Origin: Urechis unicinctus
Taxonomy: Eukaryota; Annelida; Polychaeta; Xenopneusta; Urechidae
Direction of reading: 5' to 3'
NCBI GenBank assembly: GCA_034190875.2
Contig: CM067354.1
Span: 71,419,788-71,483,787, forward strand
Length of the DNA: 64,000 nucleotides
The notes under the pieces are model-generated. The model was given only the letters and a program-made list of their open reading frames with translations, had not been told where the DNA came from and ran no database searches. Of the stretch, positions 53,595 through 64,000 are shown in pieces (the first letter of the stretch is position 1; each line of letters begins with the position of its first letter). The translations under genes and the position numbers were made by a program.

Positions 53595-53945
53595 ATGTTA
53601 CTAGAATTTCCGCCTGTTACTAGAACTCCGAGCATTAGTAGAATTCCGGCCTGTTATTAGAATTCCGGTCAGTTACTAGAATTCCCGCCTGTTACTAGAA
53701 TTCCCGCCTGTCACTAGAATTCCCGTCGGCTACTAGAACTCCGAGCATTAGTAGAATTCGGCCTGTTATTAGAATTCCTGTCAGTTACTAGAATTCCCAT
53801 CGGTTTTTAGAATTCGTGACGGTTACTATAATTCCCTCCTGTGACAAGAATTCCCGTCCATTACTAGAATACCCTAGGTTACTAGAATTCCCGTCGGTTA
53901 ATAGAATTCCCGTCGGTTACTAGAATTTCGAGCGTAAGTAGAATT
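53595..53945. repeat. 21-bp GAATTCCCGTCGGTTACTA repeat
   Basis: About 16 copies of a 21-22 bp unit TACTAGAATTCCCGYC with GGTTAC or TGTTAC variants. Unrelated in sequence to the 52255 array but also built on GAATTC. Confidence 0.85.
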
Positions 53946-54718
53946 TTGCCATGTTCCGTTTTTTATAACAAACAGATTTCGTTCAGCTGATGCTATATGG
54001 GCAAGCAACACTTAGCTGCGATGCTGTGACAATATACTTTGAACTGAAAGCATAATTCAATGAATCCTGTTGATGCTCTTTCTGATAGCCCTACAGGACG
54101 TCTGGCTAGGTATATATTTATATGACCGTCCGACCAGGGCTAAGCCAATGAATGTGATAATGTGCATTTCTTGCCAATACCTTAGTCATTACTTATCAAA
54201 TATGTTTACTTCAAATGAAAATACCAATAGATATTGATTATCCATCTATAAAAACTTGAGTAGTCTAGCCTCCTAAACTTTTTTCAGGGGATAGGCTTTG
54301 TTGCAGTAAATAATGTAGTAGACTATATGGGTAATATTGACAGTAATCCTTGATCCGTGTTTGCACCATAATGGCTACACTGTCAGAGGGTCTAAGGCTC
54401 TTAGGCTCCATAGAATATATCTACCTACACAGACAATTCATCCATTGAGTAATCTGATGATATGGATGAGAATGAACTCAAACTTCAACAATTCTCTCTA
54501 CTTCTGAAATGAAAGTCTATATAGAGCAGATGAAAACTATCGTCTGAATATGATCATTTGATAGGATGAGAGTATTATTGGTCGTTACTGTCTAACCTCG
54601 ACGCGGAGACAATTATCTTTACAATTCGCCCTGTCCAGAGCGTGACCTCTGTAACAGCTGTGTAGGGATCCAGGGATCCTCGCTAAAATGATCAATCATG
54701 CTTCAGCTGCCAGGTCGA
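53946..54718. other. Unique stretch without a gene
   Basis: No coding signature or repeat seen. Confidence 0.5.
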
Positions 54719-55262
54719 CCACCCGTCGTACAAGGTGAAAATGGCAAAAAGCATACCCCGTCGTACAAGGTATTATGTAAATGTATAAACCATCATACGA
54801 TGGGGTAGGCGGCTTGGATGATTAATCATTGGAAATCCGATAGGGACCCGATCTCCTTACGCATCGGCAGGCTAGGATTGTGTTAGCGTACCACGTAGCA
54901 CGTTATGTAGCGTAGCGTCAAACACGTCTGCCATGGAGAGTAACAGGGACCATTGCATTTCCATTGTCAACGATCGGTGGGAAATACCGAGATGAAATCT
55001 CCACATACTGAAACTAAATATTTATTAAACCCGTTGTGCAGATGTGAAGAGAAGAATATACCCCGTCGTACAACACGAAGCCCCCAAAATACCCCGTCGT
55101 ACAGATTGCAGCTGAAAAATATACCCCGTTGTACAAGTACAGGTCCGAGGCCCAACAAAACACGTCGTATAAGCCAGGAGGCCAAACAAACATACCCTGT
55201 CACGCGGCACTTGTATGATCCCTCTATCCACTTAAGTGCCCATCCCCCACCACCTCGGGGTG
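54719..55262. repeat. GTCGTACAA-type dispersed element, copy 2
   Basis: Same two-cluster structure as 46560-47225, in the same orientation. Clusters are at 54719-54800 and 55025-55200, with a middle containing GGGACCATT and CATTGTCAACGATCGGTGGG. Both copies end near CACTTAAGTGCCC. Copy 2 has fewer units in the first cluster. Confidence 0.8.
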
Positions 55263-55889
55263 TTAAATTGCGGCGCCCGCAACCTGATGGACCCTTTGGA
55301 GTAGGCGCGCGCTCCATCCTTCCGTTATGACTCCCGGATTCACCTTAGTAAGGCAGGTTGGAGTCCGTCTAGGTAATCGAATCAGATGTTGTCTTCTACA
55401 ATGAGAATCTAAGAAAGTAGATTGCATAGAAATTATCGTTAAACATTAATGGGTGATTATCTTATTATGCTACTATTAGATTCTTTGCAAGTTGAATAAT
55501 TGACATTTTTGTAACAGAAATGCAACACACGAGCAGACTGATTGCCATGTTTACACCATTCGTTATGTCCAAATATAAACTCACACGAGTAGAGTTGTAG
55601 TCCAATTAAAAGCCAATAGATTGTTTCAAAAATCATTTATTAATATAACCATATGAACGGTGAAATTGTAGACTTTTTAACAAGCTAAAAAATTAAAATG
55701 CACATAAGGCTACTAGCTTGTTTATCGCCTATGTTCTGTATATATTTGGAGATGGCTTTGAAGAATCCAAAGAAATGATCGATATTAGGTCCGAAAAAAG
55801 TCACCAGAATGACAAATTAGCTCAATACTTTAAATAGTATCTTTTTTCCAAGCAGTGGGTATCTAGATTAGCATGTATTTAGTCACTCA
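55263..55889. other. Unique stretch without a gene
   Basis: No coding signature. The 125-codon frame over 54953-55330 is a by-product of the repeated element. Confidence 0.5.
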
Positions 55890-58560
55890 CTGACTGACCG
55901 ACCGACCGACTTGCCCAACCCCCTCCGCTACTTATGCTTACTCTCACACGTTCACTCGGTCACCAACTCACTAACAAACTGATCGACCGAGTGACTAACT
56001 CAATGTATTATCAACTCACAACATCAATCACTAATTCCCTCACTGGGTCAGTCACCCACACCCACGCTCGCTACTAGTAACACATACTCACTCACTCCCT
56101 CACTGACTCACTCACTAACTTACTCAGCGTACGACCCACTCACTCATTCACTAACTCGTTCACATCAATAACTAATTCCCTCACTGGGTCATTCACCCAC
56201 ACCCACAATGACTCACTCACTAACTCACTAACTGACTCATAAACTCATTCGTAATCTTACTGACCCACCCACTCACTCATCCCACCAATCACGCACTTAC
56301 TTTTTACTCACTCACTCACACACTCACTCATTCTTTCATTCATACACTCATTCACTCGCTCAATCACTCGCTCATTACGTTCACTAAGGACTGCACGCAG
56401 TCGCTAACTCACTAAACCAACACACTTACTCGCTCACTCATAGCTCTATAACTGACTCGACCACTGTTTCATGCACTCCTTCATTCACTCACTTACTTAC
56501 TCACTCATTCATGTTCATTCATTCATTCATTCATTCATTCACTCACTCACTCACACACACACACACACACTCAGGCATTCATTCACTCACTCACACACTC
56601 ACATACTCAGGCATTCATTCACTCACTCGCTCACTCATTCCATCGCGCATTCACCCCGAAACATGCACGCGCATTTATTCATTTTCGGCGTATTCAATGA
56701 CTCGCACATTGATTAATTGGCTTTCACTGACTCATATACTCACACCCACTAACTCTCTAGAGCCCTAACACAGTTAATGCATCTCCGTAGCTCTCGCTTG
56801 TATAACCACCAGCTTGGTGATCGACTAAGAACATCCCTAACCCACAAACACATTCGCTCGACCGAATACACTATAAGCAATGCGCTATTTGACTTTGCCC
56901 TCTCTCTGTGACTCGCTCACGTATTCCCTCTCTCTCTCTCACTTAACAACCAACTGATTTGCTCTCCCATTACCAGAGTTAATCGCCCCTTTTTCTCGCT
57001 TGTTCACTCATCCATTGACCGACTCATGCACTCATTCACTCACTCACAGAGTCACTCACTAACTCACATACACACTCACTCACATACTCATTCGCTCACA
57101 CACGCAATAACTCAACCATTCACATACTCACACATTCACTCGCCAATAAACAAAATCTTTCATCACCCACCTAGTCAATCATTTACTCACTCACTCACTG
57201 GCTCGCACGCTCACTTGGCGACGCACTCACTTACTCACTCACTTCTGCTTTTATGTACGCTGTTTTTATCTTCACCCATCAGCAAATACACCCATTAATG
57301 CTATACTAGTCCGCTCACACATTGATCCATTATCACATTTACTTACAAGCTAACGCCCACATAACTTTTCTTCGTTTTCTCAAACTCTCCTTCTTGACCG
57401 CTCATTCCATCACGCCGCCTTACACACTCTCTCTCATTCATGTAATTAATCACACACTCACATCCGCACTCGCTAACACAATAATCGAGCGAATAATCAT
57501 ACTTTTAATGACTTAATCACTCACTCACTCACTCAATCACACGCTTAAAATCTCATTCACTCACTCACCTACTCGCTCACGCGCAAACATACTCTCACCC
57601 ACTTCTTTGTTCACCAACTTACTCACTCACATCCTCACTCAATCACACAATCTCAGAAGCACTTTATCAAACCACTCACACACGTATTCACGCACTGACT
57701 TACTCATGTTCTCGATCAATCCCTCGCTCACACGTTTACTCCCGCATCTACTTATCCGCGTACTCATTCACCTCTTTATTCATTTCACAATCTCTCATTC
57801 ATGCACTCCGATATATACCGCGTCTTACTTAGTGTATCACTCGCTCGCTCCCCCAATCAATCACTCCCGCATTAACTCACTTAGTCACTCGCTGATTCAA
57901 TCAGTTGCTCACTTCCTACACTTTCATAGGGACCCACTTATCTACTTCTCCCCTTTTCTGTCCCATTCATTCATGCACTCACACTAAGTAACTACCTCAT
58001 TCACACATTTATTCACTGGCACACTTTATAATTTCCTCCACCACACGCTTCTTCATTCAATCACTCATCTTCTTAATTACTCACTTGATTAATCACTCGT
58101 CTAAATATAACTTACTCACTTACATATTAACTCACTCAGTTACACGTACTAACTCGTTCACTTACTCCATTAAATGGTCGATCGCACGCTCACTTATTGA
58201 CCCGCTAACTAACATACTTACCTATTCATCCACTAACTTATGCACTGACACACATAATTACTCACTCATTCACTCTCTCAATAACTAGATAACCCAGTTA
58301 CACTTATACGCTCACTGATGTACTCACTGACATACTCATACGCTGAATCGAATTCTCTCTCTTTCACTCTCATTGTCACCCCTTTCATTCCCGCGCACAC
58401 ACCTGTTCGTGACGTCCATTCCGTCATCCATTCATCTGCTAACTAGTTTACATGCCAATCAATTAATATAACACTAACACACTTACACACTCACTCACTC
58501 ACTAATTCATTAATTCCTTGATACATTCTTATTCGGTCAATCGTTCAGTCAATTGTCAAT
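55890..58560. repeat. Degenerate (ACTC)n domain
   Basis: About 2.6 kb in which CACTCACTCACT, TCATTCACTCAC and related words dominate the plus strand. Purity is highest near 56480-56640 and 57520-57600. Frames rich in His, Ser and Thr are artefacts. The tetranucleotide is the one that forms the tail of some mollusc SINEs, but here it has expanded and decayed. Confidence 0.9.
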
Positions 58561-58639
58561 CACTTACTCGGTAATTCGTTGTCCCCTCACTCGCACAGGG
58601 CTTGAGTTTTACGTGCTTTGTTACACTTATTGTTAGTTT

Positions 58640-59080
58640 TCAGGACTCTTGCATTCCCTCCTAACCCATCCCTCCCCTAACCCTCTTGACCTGTGTCTAT
58701 TTCGGATCCACCCTCTCTCCCCTCCCAAACTCCTCAGCTAATCCATCCACTCCTCTCCCTTCACTACTCAACTCCCCTACTCCTCACTCTGTAGATTCCT
58801 CCCTCCTATATTCCCTCCCTAACCTCCTATCATTCATACCCTCCCAAACCCACTCTCCCTCATTCCCCCTAATCCCCTCTCCTTCATTCCCTCCCTAACC
58901 CCCTCTCCTTCATTCCCTCCCTAACCCCCTCTCTTCATTCCCTCCCTAACCCTCTCTCCTTCATTCCCTCCCTAACCTCCTCTCCTTCATTCCCTCCCTA
59001 ACCTTCTCTCCTTCATTCCCTCCCTAATCCCCTCTCCTCTTCTTCTCTCCAATTCAACACCCCTCCCTCCCTATCTCCGC
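58640..59080. repeat. 26-bp pyrimidine-rich minisatellite with CCCTAA
   Basis: Units TCCTTCATTCCCTCCCTAACC with CCCTC ends, about 26 bp each, especially 58850-59030. Each unit contains CCCTAA. Confidence 0.8.
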
Positions 59081-60378
59081 TCACTCCCAGCCCATTTACC
59101 AAACTCCCCTAATACCCCCTCCCCTTCATAAATTTCCTTCACCCTTTTAGGTGGCAAATGTCGGGGCGGATTGTTTTGTTAGGTAGAAGAACGTGTTCTC
59201 AATAGCTATAGGGCGCGCCAGGCTCGTAAACGGGACTAAAGATGGTTGAGGCGAGCTTTTTGGTGAGCTGGTGGCGAAATTGTTTTCCCCCTTGGGTTTA
59301 TTTATACATAGAAGATAGCGGCCGGCAGGCCAATGCAAATCCCTGTGTAGACCCTGACAATAAGGCACTGATGTCAGTGTTGGTGGGATGACATGTGGCG
59401 AGGCGCAGGTATCTCTGTTCATGATTACTGGCGCCCCAGTGAAGACGTCGCGGCTCTCTGCTGGATAGTACCCTTACTGCCTACACATAGGGCTGGTGCT
59501 ATGACGGGCAGGGTGTAGCGGGATATCCCAGCATTCAACAGCCTAGAACCATGGAGATCAGTCAGCTGACCATGAGACTGCTGCAGATCCTTGGCGCTGA
59601 TGGGCGTGTACACGGGGCCGAGGCGGCAAGTCGTGATAAACCATTGATACCTATATCACCCGCCTCATGCGCCTGGCTGTAAGGCGTGGCTGTATGTGTA
59701 AGCAGCTTTCCCAGCTAGCCAAACAGACCAACAGTCGATGGGTACTCCCTTGTTGGTCTAACAGGAAAACCCTCCGTTTATCGGTAGATTGACAAACATG
59801 CCTAATCTATCATGTTAAAAATACGTACTGAGAAGAATTTAAAGCCACCAACAGTGAGAGTATTGACTGAATTTAATTGCTATGTTTTTTTAAACCAATA
59901 TCCGGGAGAACACTTGATATTTGATTAATTTCTAACTTTTCGGCGAAATTCCACTCCGAATTCTGGTGGTTGTCAACAAACGGTCTTTTGCATGACGTTG
60001 TCGTAAACGACCGCGTGGAATTTGCAAAGTTTTTATCATACCATCATCTGCTTGATAATACATTTCACAGGTGAGTCAGTTTATACTAGATTTATACCTT
60101 ATAACTTTCCGACCTAGTTGCCTTTTCCTCTCCTTTATTCATCCTCATAACAAGTCCGTTTCCACCTGACTTACGTTGCGCAATCTCGCCGCCATATTGG
60201 AATTTAGTCGGAAAAGTTAATCGCCTCGCACATTTTAGGCAATTATGCATATTTACAAGTTGGTGCGATTCCTGAGACTTTATTGCGATACATAATACTG
60301 ATTGCTTATTAAATTGGACTTGTTAAATATAGTTGACATCGTGAAGGTAAGTTCTTATCATCGCATTTTCTACATAGG
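59081..60378. other. Unique stretch without a recognisable gene
   Basis: No frame longer than about 90 codons, none with domain features. GC content rises near 59150-59720. Confidence 0.45.
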
Positions 60379-60452
60379 AAATGCCCTCTTCGAGAACCAA
60401 GAGGGAGCGCAAGCTCCACTTGGTTCAAAAGAGCTATTCCCAGCGCTATGCT
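60379..60452 (-). repeat. 75-bp hairpin-bearing dispersed repeat, copy 2
   Basis: Reverse complement of 45152-45225 with few differences. GAACCAAG...CTTGGTTC inverted pair conserved. It is followed about 110 bp later by a short TGTC microsatellite (60560-60605). Confidence 0.75.
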
Positions 60453-60555
60453 GTCACCAGCATTAAGAACCGGTCTCTTCGGCACCAAGGGGCCGCCCGA
60501 CTGTATCACACACAACTGAGTATCATGCATGGTTGGACTAATCAAAGTGAATCGT

Positions 60556-60620
60556 AGGTGTGTGTGTCTGTCTGTCTGTCTGTCTTTTTGTCTGTCTGTC
60601 TGTATGCATATATGCATGTG
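60556..60620. repeat. (TGTC)n microsatellite
   Basis: About ten TGTC units with one TTTT interruption, then TATGCA repeats. Confidence 0.9.
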
Positions 60621-61499
60621 TGTGTGCATGCATGGACGCTTTTCTATATTTTGTGCGTGTGTAAAATCTGGCTAGGAGAACCTCTTAACTTGCAGTGGCG
60701 TAGGAACCGTGGCGAATGATCGCTCTAATCAATATATGTCTGGGATTCAGATGAACAGAACAGGTCAAATAAAGACAGGTGAGGTGCTGGTACATGACTG
60801 GCCTGCTCTGCGTGTGATGTAATATCGCTTTTTACAAATGATGGCCAATAGTGGCCGGTGATAACACTGGTCACCAGAGTGAAGGATGGTAGATGCAATC
60901 ACCATAAATTAACACGGATAGCTTTGATCTCGATGGATTACCTGGGATCGCTGAGATCTACACAAGTTTACTGCGACAGGAACAACTAAGTTAACGGCGA
61001 TACCAAATAAATGAACTCGTAAAAAAAATGGGTTTGTGGGACAATATACCAAAATATCTATATCTTCTGAGATACCACGGCCAACACAGCCTTTAAGGTG
61101 TAAACATGAATTCAGTGTCCTTCTTCCCAACCTCTTGGTTAATCGCAAATCGGCCTATATAGGCCAATTTTCATGGTAATCTTCCTAGGCTAAACTGTGT
61201 CAACCTTTAAAACGGGGGTCAGGGTGAGGTCATAGCGGAGATGAGAGAGTGTTTACATTGGTGTTACGTAAAGGGTCACAGCAGGAATGAGAGTTGTGTC
61301 TCGGCGGGGATGATGGTGTAGTCTTGGTAGGGATAAGGATGGGTAGACAGCGGAAGTACGTATAAGGTCACGGTACGTGTAGGGGTGGGGTCATTGCAGG
61401 GATCAGGGTGGGGACACACTTGTGATTAGGGCTGAGGAAATAGCAATTAATGAGACTGGAGTGTGGTCACAATTCGGATAAAGTTGGAGTCGAGGTGAA
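60621..61499. other. Unique to G-rich transition, no gene seen
   Basis: From about 61200 the sequence becomes enriched in GGGTCA and GGGATA words, a decayed edge of the following minisatellite. Confidence 0.45.
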
Positions 61500-61870
61500 A
61501 TTAGGGTATAGTCATGGAGGAATTAGTGTGGGTCATGGAGGAATTAGTGTGGGTCATGAAGGGATTAGGGTGTGTGGGGTCATGGAGGGGTAATGGAGGG
61601 ATTAGGGGGGGTCATGGAGGGATTAGGGTGGGGTCATGGAGTGGGGTGGGGTCATGGATGGGGTGGGTCATGGGGATTAGGGTGGGGTCATGGAGGAATT
61701 AGTGTGAGTCATGGAGTGATTAGGGTGTGTCATGGAGGGATAAGGGTGGGGTCATAAAGGAATTAGGGTGGGTCATGGAGGGATTAGGGTGGGGTCATGG
61801 AGTGATTAGGGTGGGGTCATGGAGGGATTAGGGTGGGGTCATGGAGGGATTAGGGTGGGGGTTAGGGCAG
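61500..61870. repeat. 23-24-bp minisatellite with TTAGGG
   Basis: Units GGTCATGGAGGGATTAGGGT with GGG, about 15 copies. Each has a TTAGGG word. Decayed copies extend to about 62210. Confidence 0.85.
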
Positions 61871-62274
61871 GGTCCCGGCATAGATAGGGATGCATTCTTT
61901 GAGGGGATAAGATGGGGTCACAGTGGAGATGAGTGTGGGGTCATGGCAGGAATAGACATTTTGTCGACGACTCACTGAGAAGATTACGATGCGGCCATGC
62001 TCAGCACAGTGGGAACTAGAATGGGGCGAAAGCTGAAAATCGGTTGAGGTCGTGGCGTGGGTTAAAGAGGAAAATGACACGGATAATGTTGGGGCCATAT
62101 CAGGAATAAGGATGAGGTCACAATGGAGTTTGCCGGGAGTATAATAGTGACAGCAAGGATTAGGGATTGCTAGCGTGGAGGAGGAGGATGGTCGGCCATA
62201 ATGGGTCATGAGGGATTATCATGACGTCAGCGCGGGGATAAGGTTGGGGTCTTGGCCGACTTCCGACTTTATGT

Positions 62275-63055
62275 GTGTCTGGGTGGGGAGAGCAGCGGGA
62301 TTACGACAGGGTCTGGGTGGGGAGAGCAGCGGGATTGCTACAGGGTCTGGGTGGGGAGAGCAGCGGGATTACGACAGGGTCTGGGTGGGGAGAGCAGCGG
62401 GATTGCTACAGGGTCTGGGTGGGGAGAGCAGCGGGATTACGACAGGGTCTGGGTGGGGAGAGCAGCGGGATACGACAGGGTCTGGGTGGGGAGAGCAGCG
62501 GATTACGACAGGGTCTGGGTGGGGAGAGCAGCGGGATTACGACAGGGTCTGGGTGGGGAAAGCAGCGGGATTACGACAGGGTCTGGGTGGGGAGAGCAGC
62601 GGGATTACGACAGGGTCTGGGTGGGGAGAGCAGCGGGATTACGACAGGGTCTGGGTGGGGAGAGCAGCGGGATTGCTACAGGGTCTGGGTGGGGAGAGCA
62701 GCGGGATTACGACAGGGTCTGGGTGGGGAGAGCAGCGGGATTACGACAGGGTCTGGGTGGGGAGAGCAGCGGGATTACGACAGGGTCTGGGTGGGGAGAG
62801 CAGCGGGATTACGACAGGGTCTGGGTGGGGAGAGCAGCGGGATTACGACAGGGTCTGGGTGGGGAGAGAGCAGGGCGGGATTTACGACAGGGTCTGGGTG
62901 GGGAGAGAGAGCATTGCGGGGTCTGGGGTGGGAGACGGGAATACGACAGGGTCTGGTTGGGGAGAGCAGCGGGATTACGACAGGGTCTGGGTGGGGAGAG
63001 CAGCGGGATTACGACAGGGTCTGGGTGGGGAGAGCAGCGGGAATACGACATGGTT
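62275..63055. repeat. 34-bp minisatellite
   Basis: About 22 copies of a unit made of GGGGAGAGCAGCGGGATTAC and GACAGGGTCTGGGT, with a few one-base indels and a disturbed block at 62865-62950. It has no stop codon in any forward frame, so three overlapping 268-323-codon frames are artefacts. Confidence 0.95.
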
Positions 63056-64000
63056 TAGATGGGGACACAGAGGGGCTGTTTGAGGATTCTATAATAAGCT
63101 GCTACTTAACGCAAGCCTTCATTAACAGCCATTCGTGGCCATTTATATGCTGCCCCAACTCTCTCCCTACGCCCTCAATAGCTGGTGCCTATTTACTAGC
63201 TCAGTCAGTGCCAAGCAGTCTGGTAGTTGAGTTGCATGTGCTGTGAATATATATGAACTGTTACTGGCCTCTAATTGAGGACATGTCTCTGATATTGTGA
63301 TTTTCTTATGAAGTCCAGTATATCAGTATAAATGACAATACTCGTTCCGTCATGGTCAATATACAAGTAGACTAGTCTAATATATGTTTCCTGCTTACCA
63401 TCTTTACTAACAGCTAATAACCCAATGACCATATTTAGCAAATAGCTTGGTTCGAGCCCTGATAATACACTCTCTCAAAGGGACGACGTTTGAAAGCTGG
63501 TGTTAACTTCTAGCTTTTGTGGCAGAGATTAATGGACACAGAACTGATGGATGTTGACTTGGTAATAGCTGTTACGGCAGTTTCCGCCGTTTAATTTGCC
63601 TTGCAAGGACCTTAGTCTTATTTCTCCGCGCCATTCGCCAGGTGGCGCCTTGGTTGTTGTTGTTATGCTTCCGCCCAAACGAAAAAACGTGTTATCGAAT
63701 TCTATCTCCCCAAATCTCCCAAAAAAGTGGTACGTAATTGTTTAATTCCCGTGTAATATGATGTTAAACCTTCCCTATATCACATGTATTAGTGAGGCTG
63801 TTTGTATGATTCAGATCATGACAATATTTCGTGTATTTTTTTGGATTGTTTAGTCAGCTACGGTAGCATTTCAGTAATTTAAAACTTCGTAGCAAGTAAA
63901 TTCGTAATTTCAAGTCCCGGTTAAACAGTGTATTTCCCCTGTCGCTTGTATTATAACTTTCCCCTAGCTAGATTAACGTGTTTATATATTGTTAGTACAT
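63056..64000. other. Unique sequence, no gene seen
   Basis: No frame with protein features, no repeat. GGTTCGAGCCC at 63450 resembles a tRNA B box but no cloverleaf can be formed. Confidence 0.5.

Noticed and set aside
56471-58288. His/Ser/Thr-rich frames
   Set aside because: Translation of degenerate ACTC repeats.
58850-59030. Interstitial telomere
   Set aside because: CCCTAA appears once per 26-bp unit, not as a pure hexamer array.
62208-63246. Three overlapping forward frames of 268-323 codons
   Set aside because: They follow from a stop-free 34-bp minisatellite; no domain, no start context.
63441-63470. tRNA-like B box GGTTCGAGCCC
   Set aside because: No matching A box or cloverleaf at the right distance.

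Overview
This is eukaryotic, repeat-rich DNA with no operons and no prokaryotic gene density. It is most likely from a marine invertebrate, and I lean towards a mollusc or another lophotrochozoan. Pointers are a Polinton/adintovirus-like wreck, several non-LTR retrotransposon types, a dispersed SINE-like core of a kind common in mollusc DNA, abundant minisatellites and a 2.6-kb degenerate ACTC domain. The species assignment is inference.

Layout. 1-7667: a decayed Polinton/Maverick (adintovirus-like) element with two divergent blocks. The minus-strand block holds a retroviral-type integrase, small membrane proteins, a packaging-ATPase remnant and a conserved unknown protein. The plus-strand block holds virion-like genes. 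Nearly all carry frameshifts. 7668-39587: a giant imperfect palindrome, the main discovery of the window. The left arm is 7668-21729, a 294-bp unique spacer is 21730-22023, and the right arm is 22024-39587. Going inwards, each arm carries a 40-bp minisatellite, a 5'-truncated APE-type LINE with RNase H, a defective Ty3-like gag-pol and a two-exon SAM-dependent methyltransferase gene. The two methyltransferase genes meet tail to tail at the centre. The right copy is intact (361 codons); the left has a 25-bp frameshifting deletion. The right arm alone carries a fresh 3.9-kb non-LTR retrotransposon with a restriction-like endonuclease, a 1245-codon ORF and a 14-bp target-site duplication. Its empty site is preserved in the left arm, so it landed after the palindrome formed or was last homogenised.

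39588-49100: minisatellites (45, 63 and 49 bp), a C-rich tract, a SINE-like repeat, a long TA microsatellite and the first copy of a dispersed element built from GTCGTACAA motifs. 49109-51836: one host-like gene, a BTB-BACK-kelch protein with a Ser/Ala/Pro linker and an apparent frameshift near its 3' end. 51837-64000: GAATTC-rich tandem repeats, a second GTCGTACAA element, the ACTC domain, CCCTAA- and TTAGGG-containing minisatellites in opposite orientations, and a 34-bp minisatellite that is open in all three forward frames.

The only coding regions I consider possibly functional are the right-arm methyltransferase, the right-arm retrotransposon ORF and perhaps the BTB-kelch gene. Most other long reading frames are repeat artefacts or element remnants. 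Arm identity was judged by eye and from mirrored landmarks; no alignment was run.
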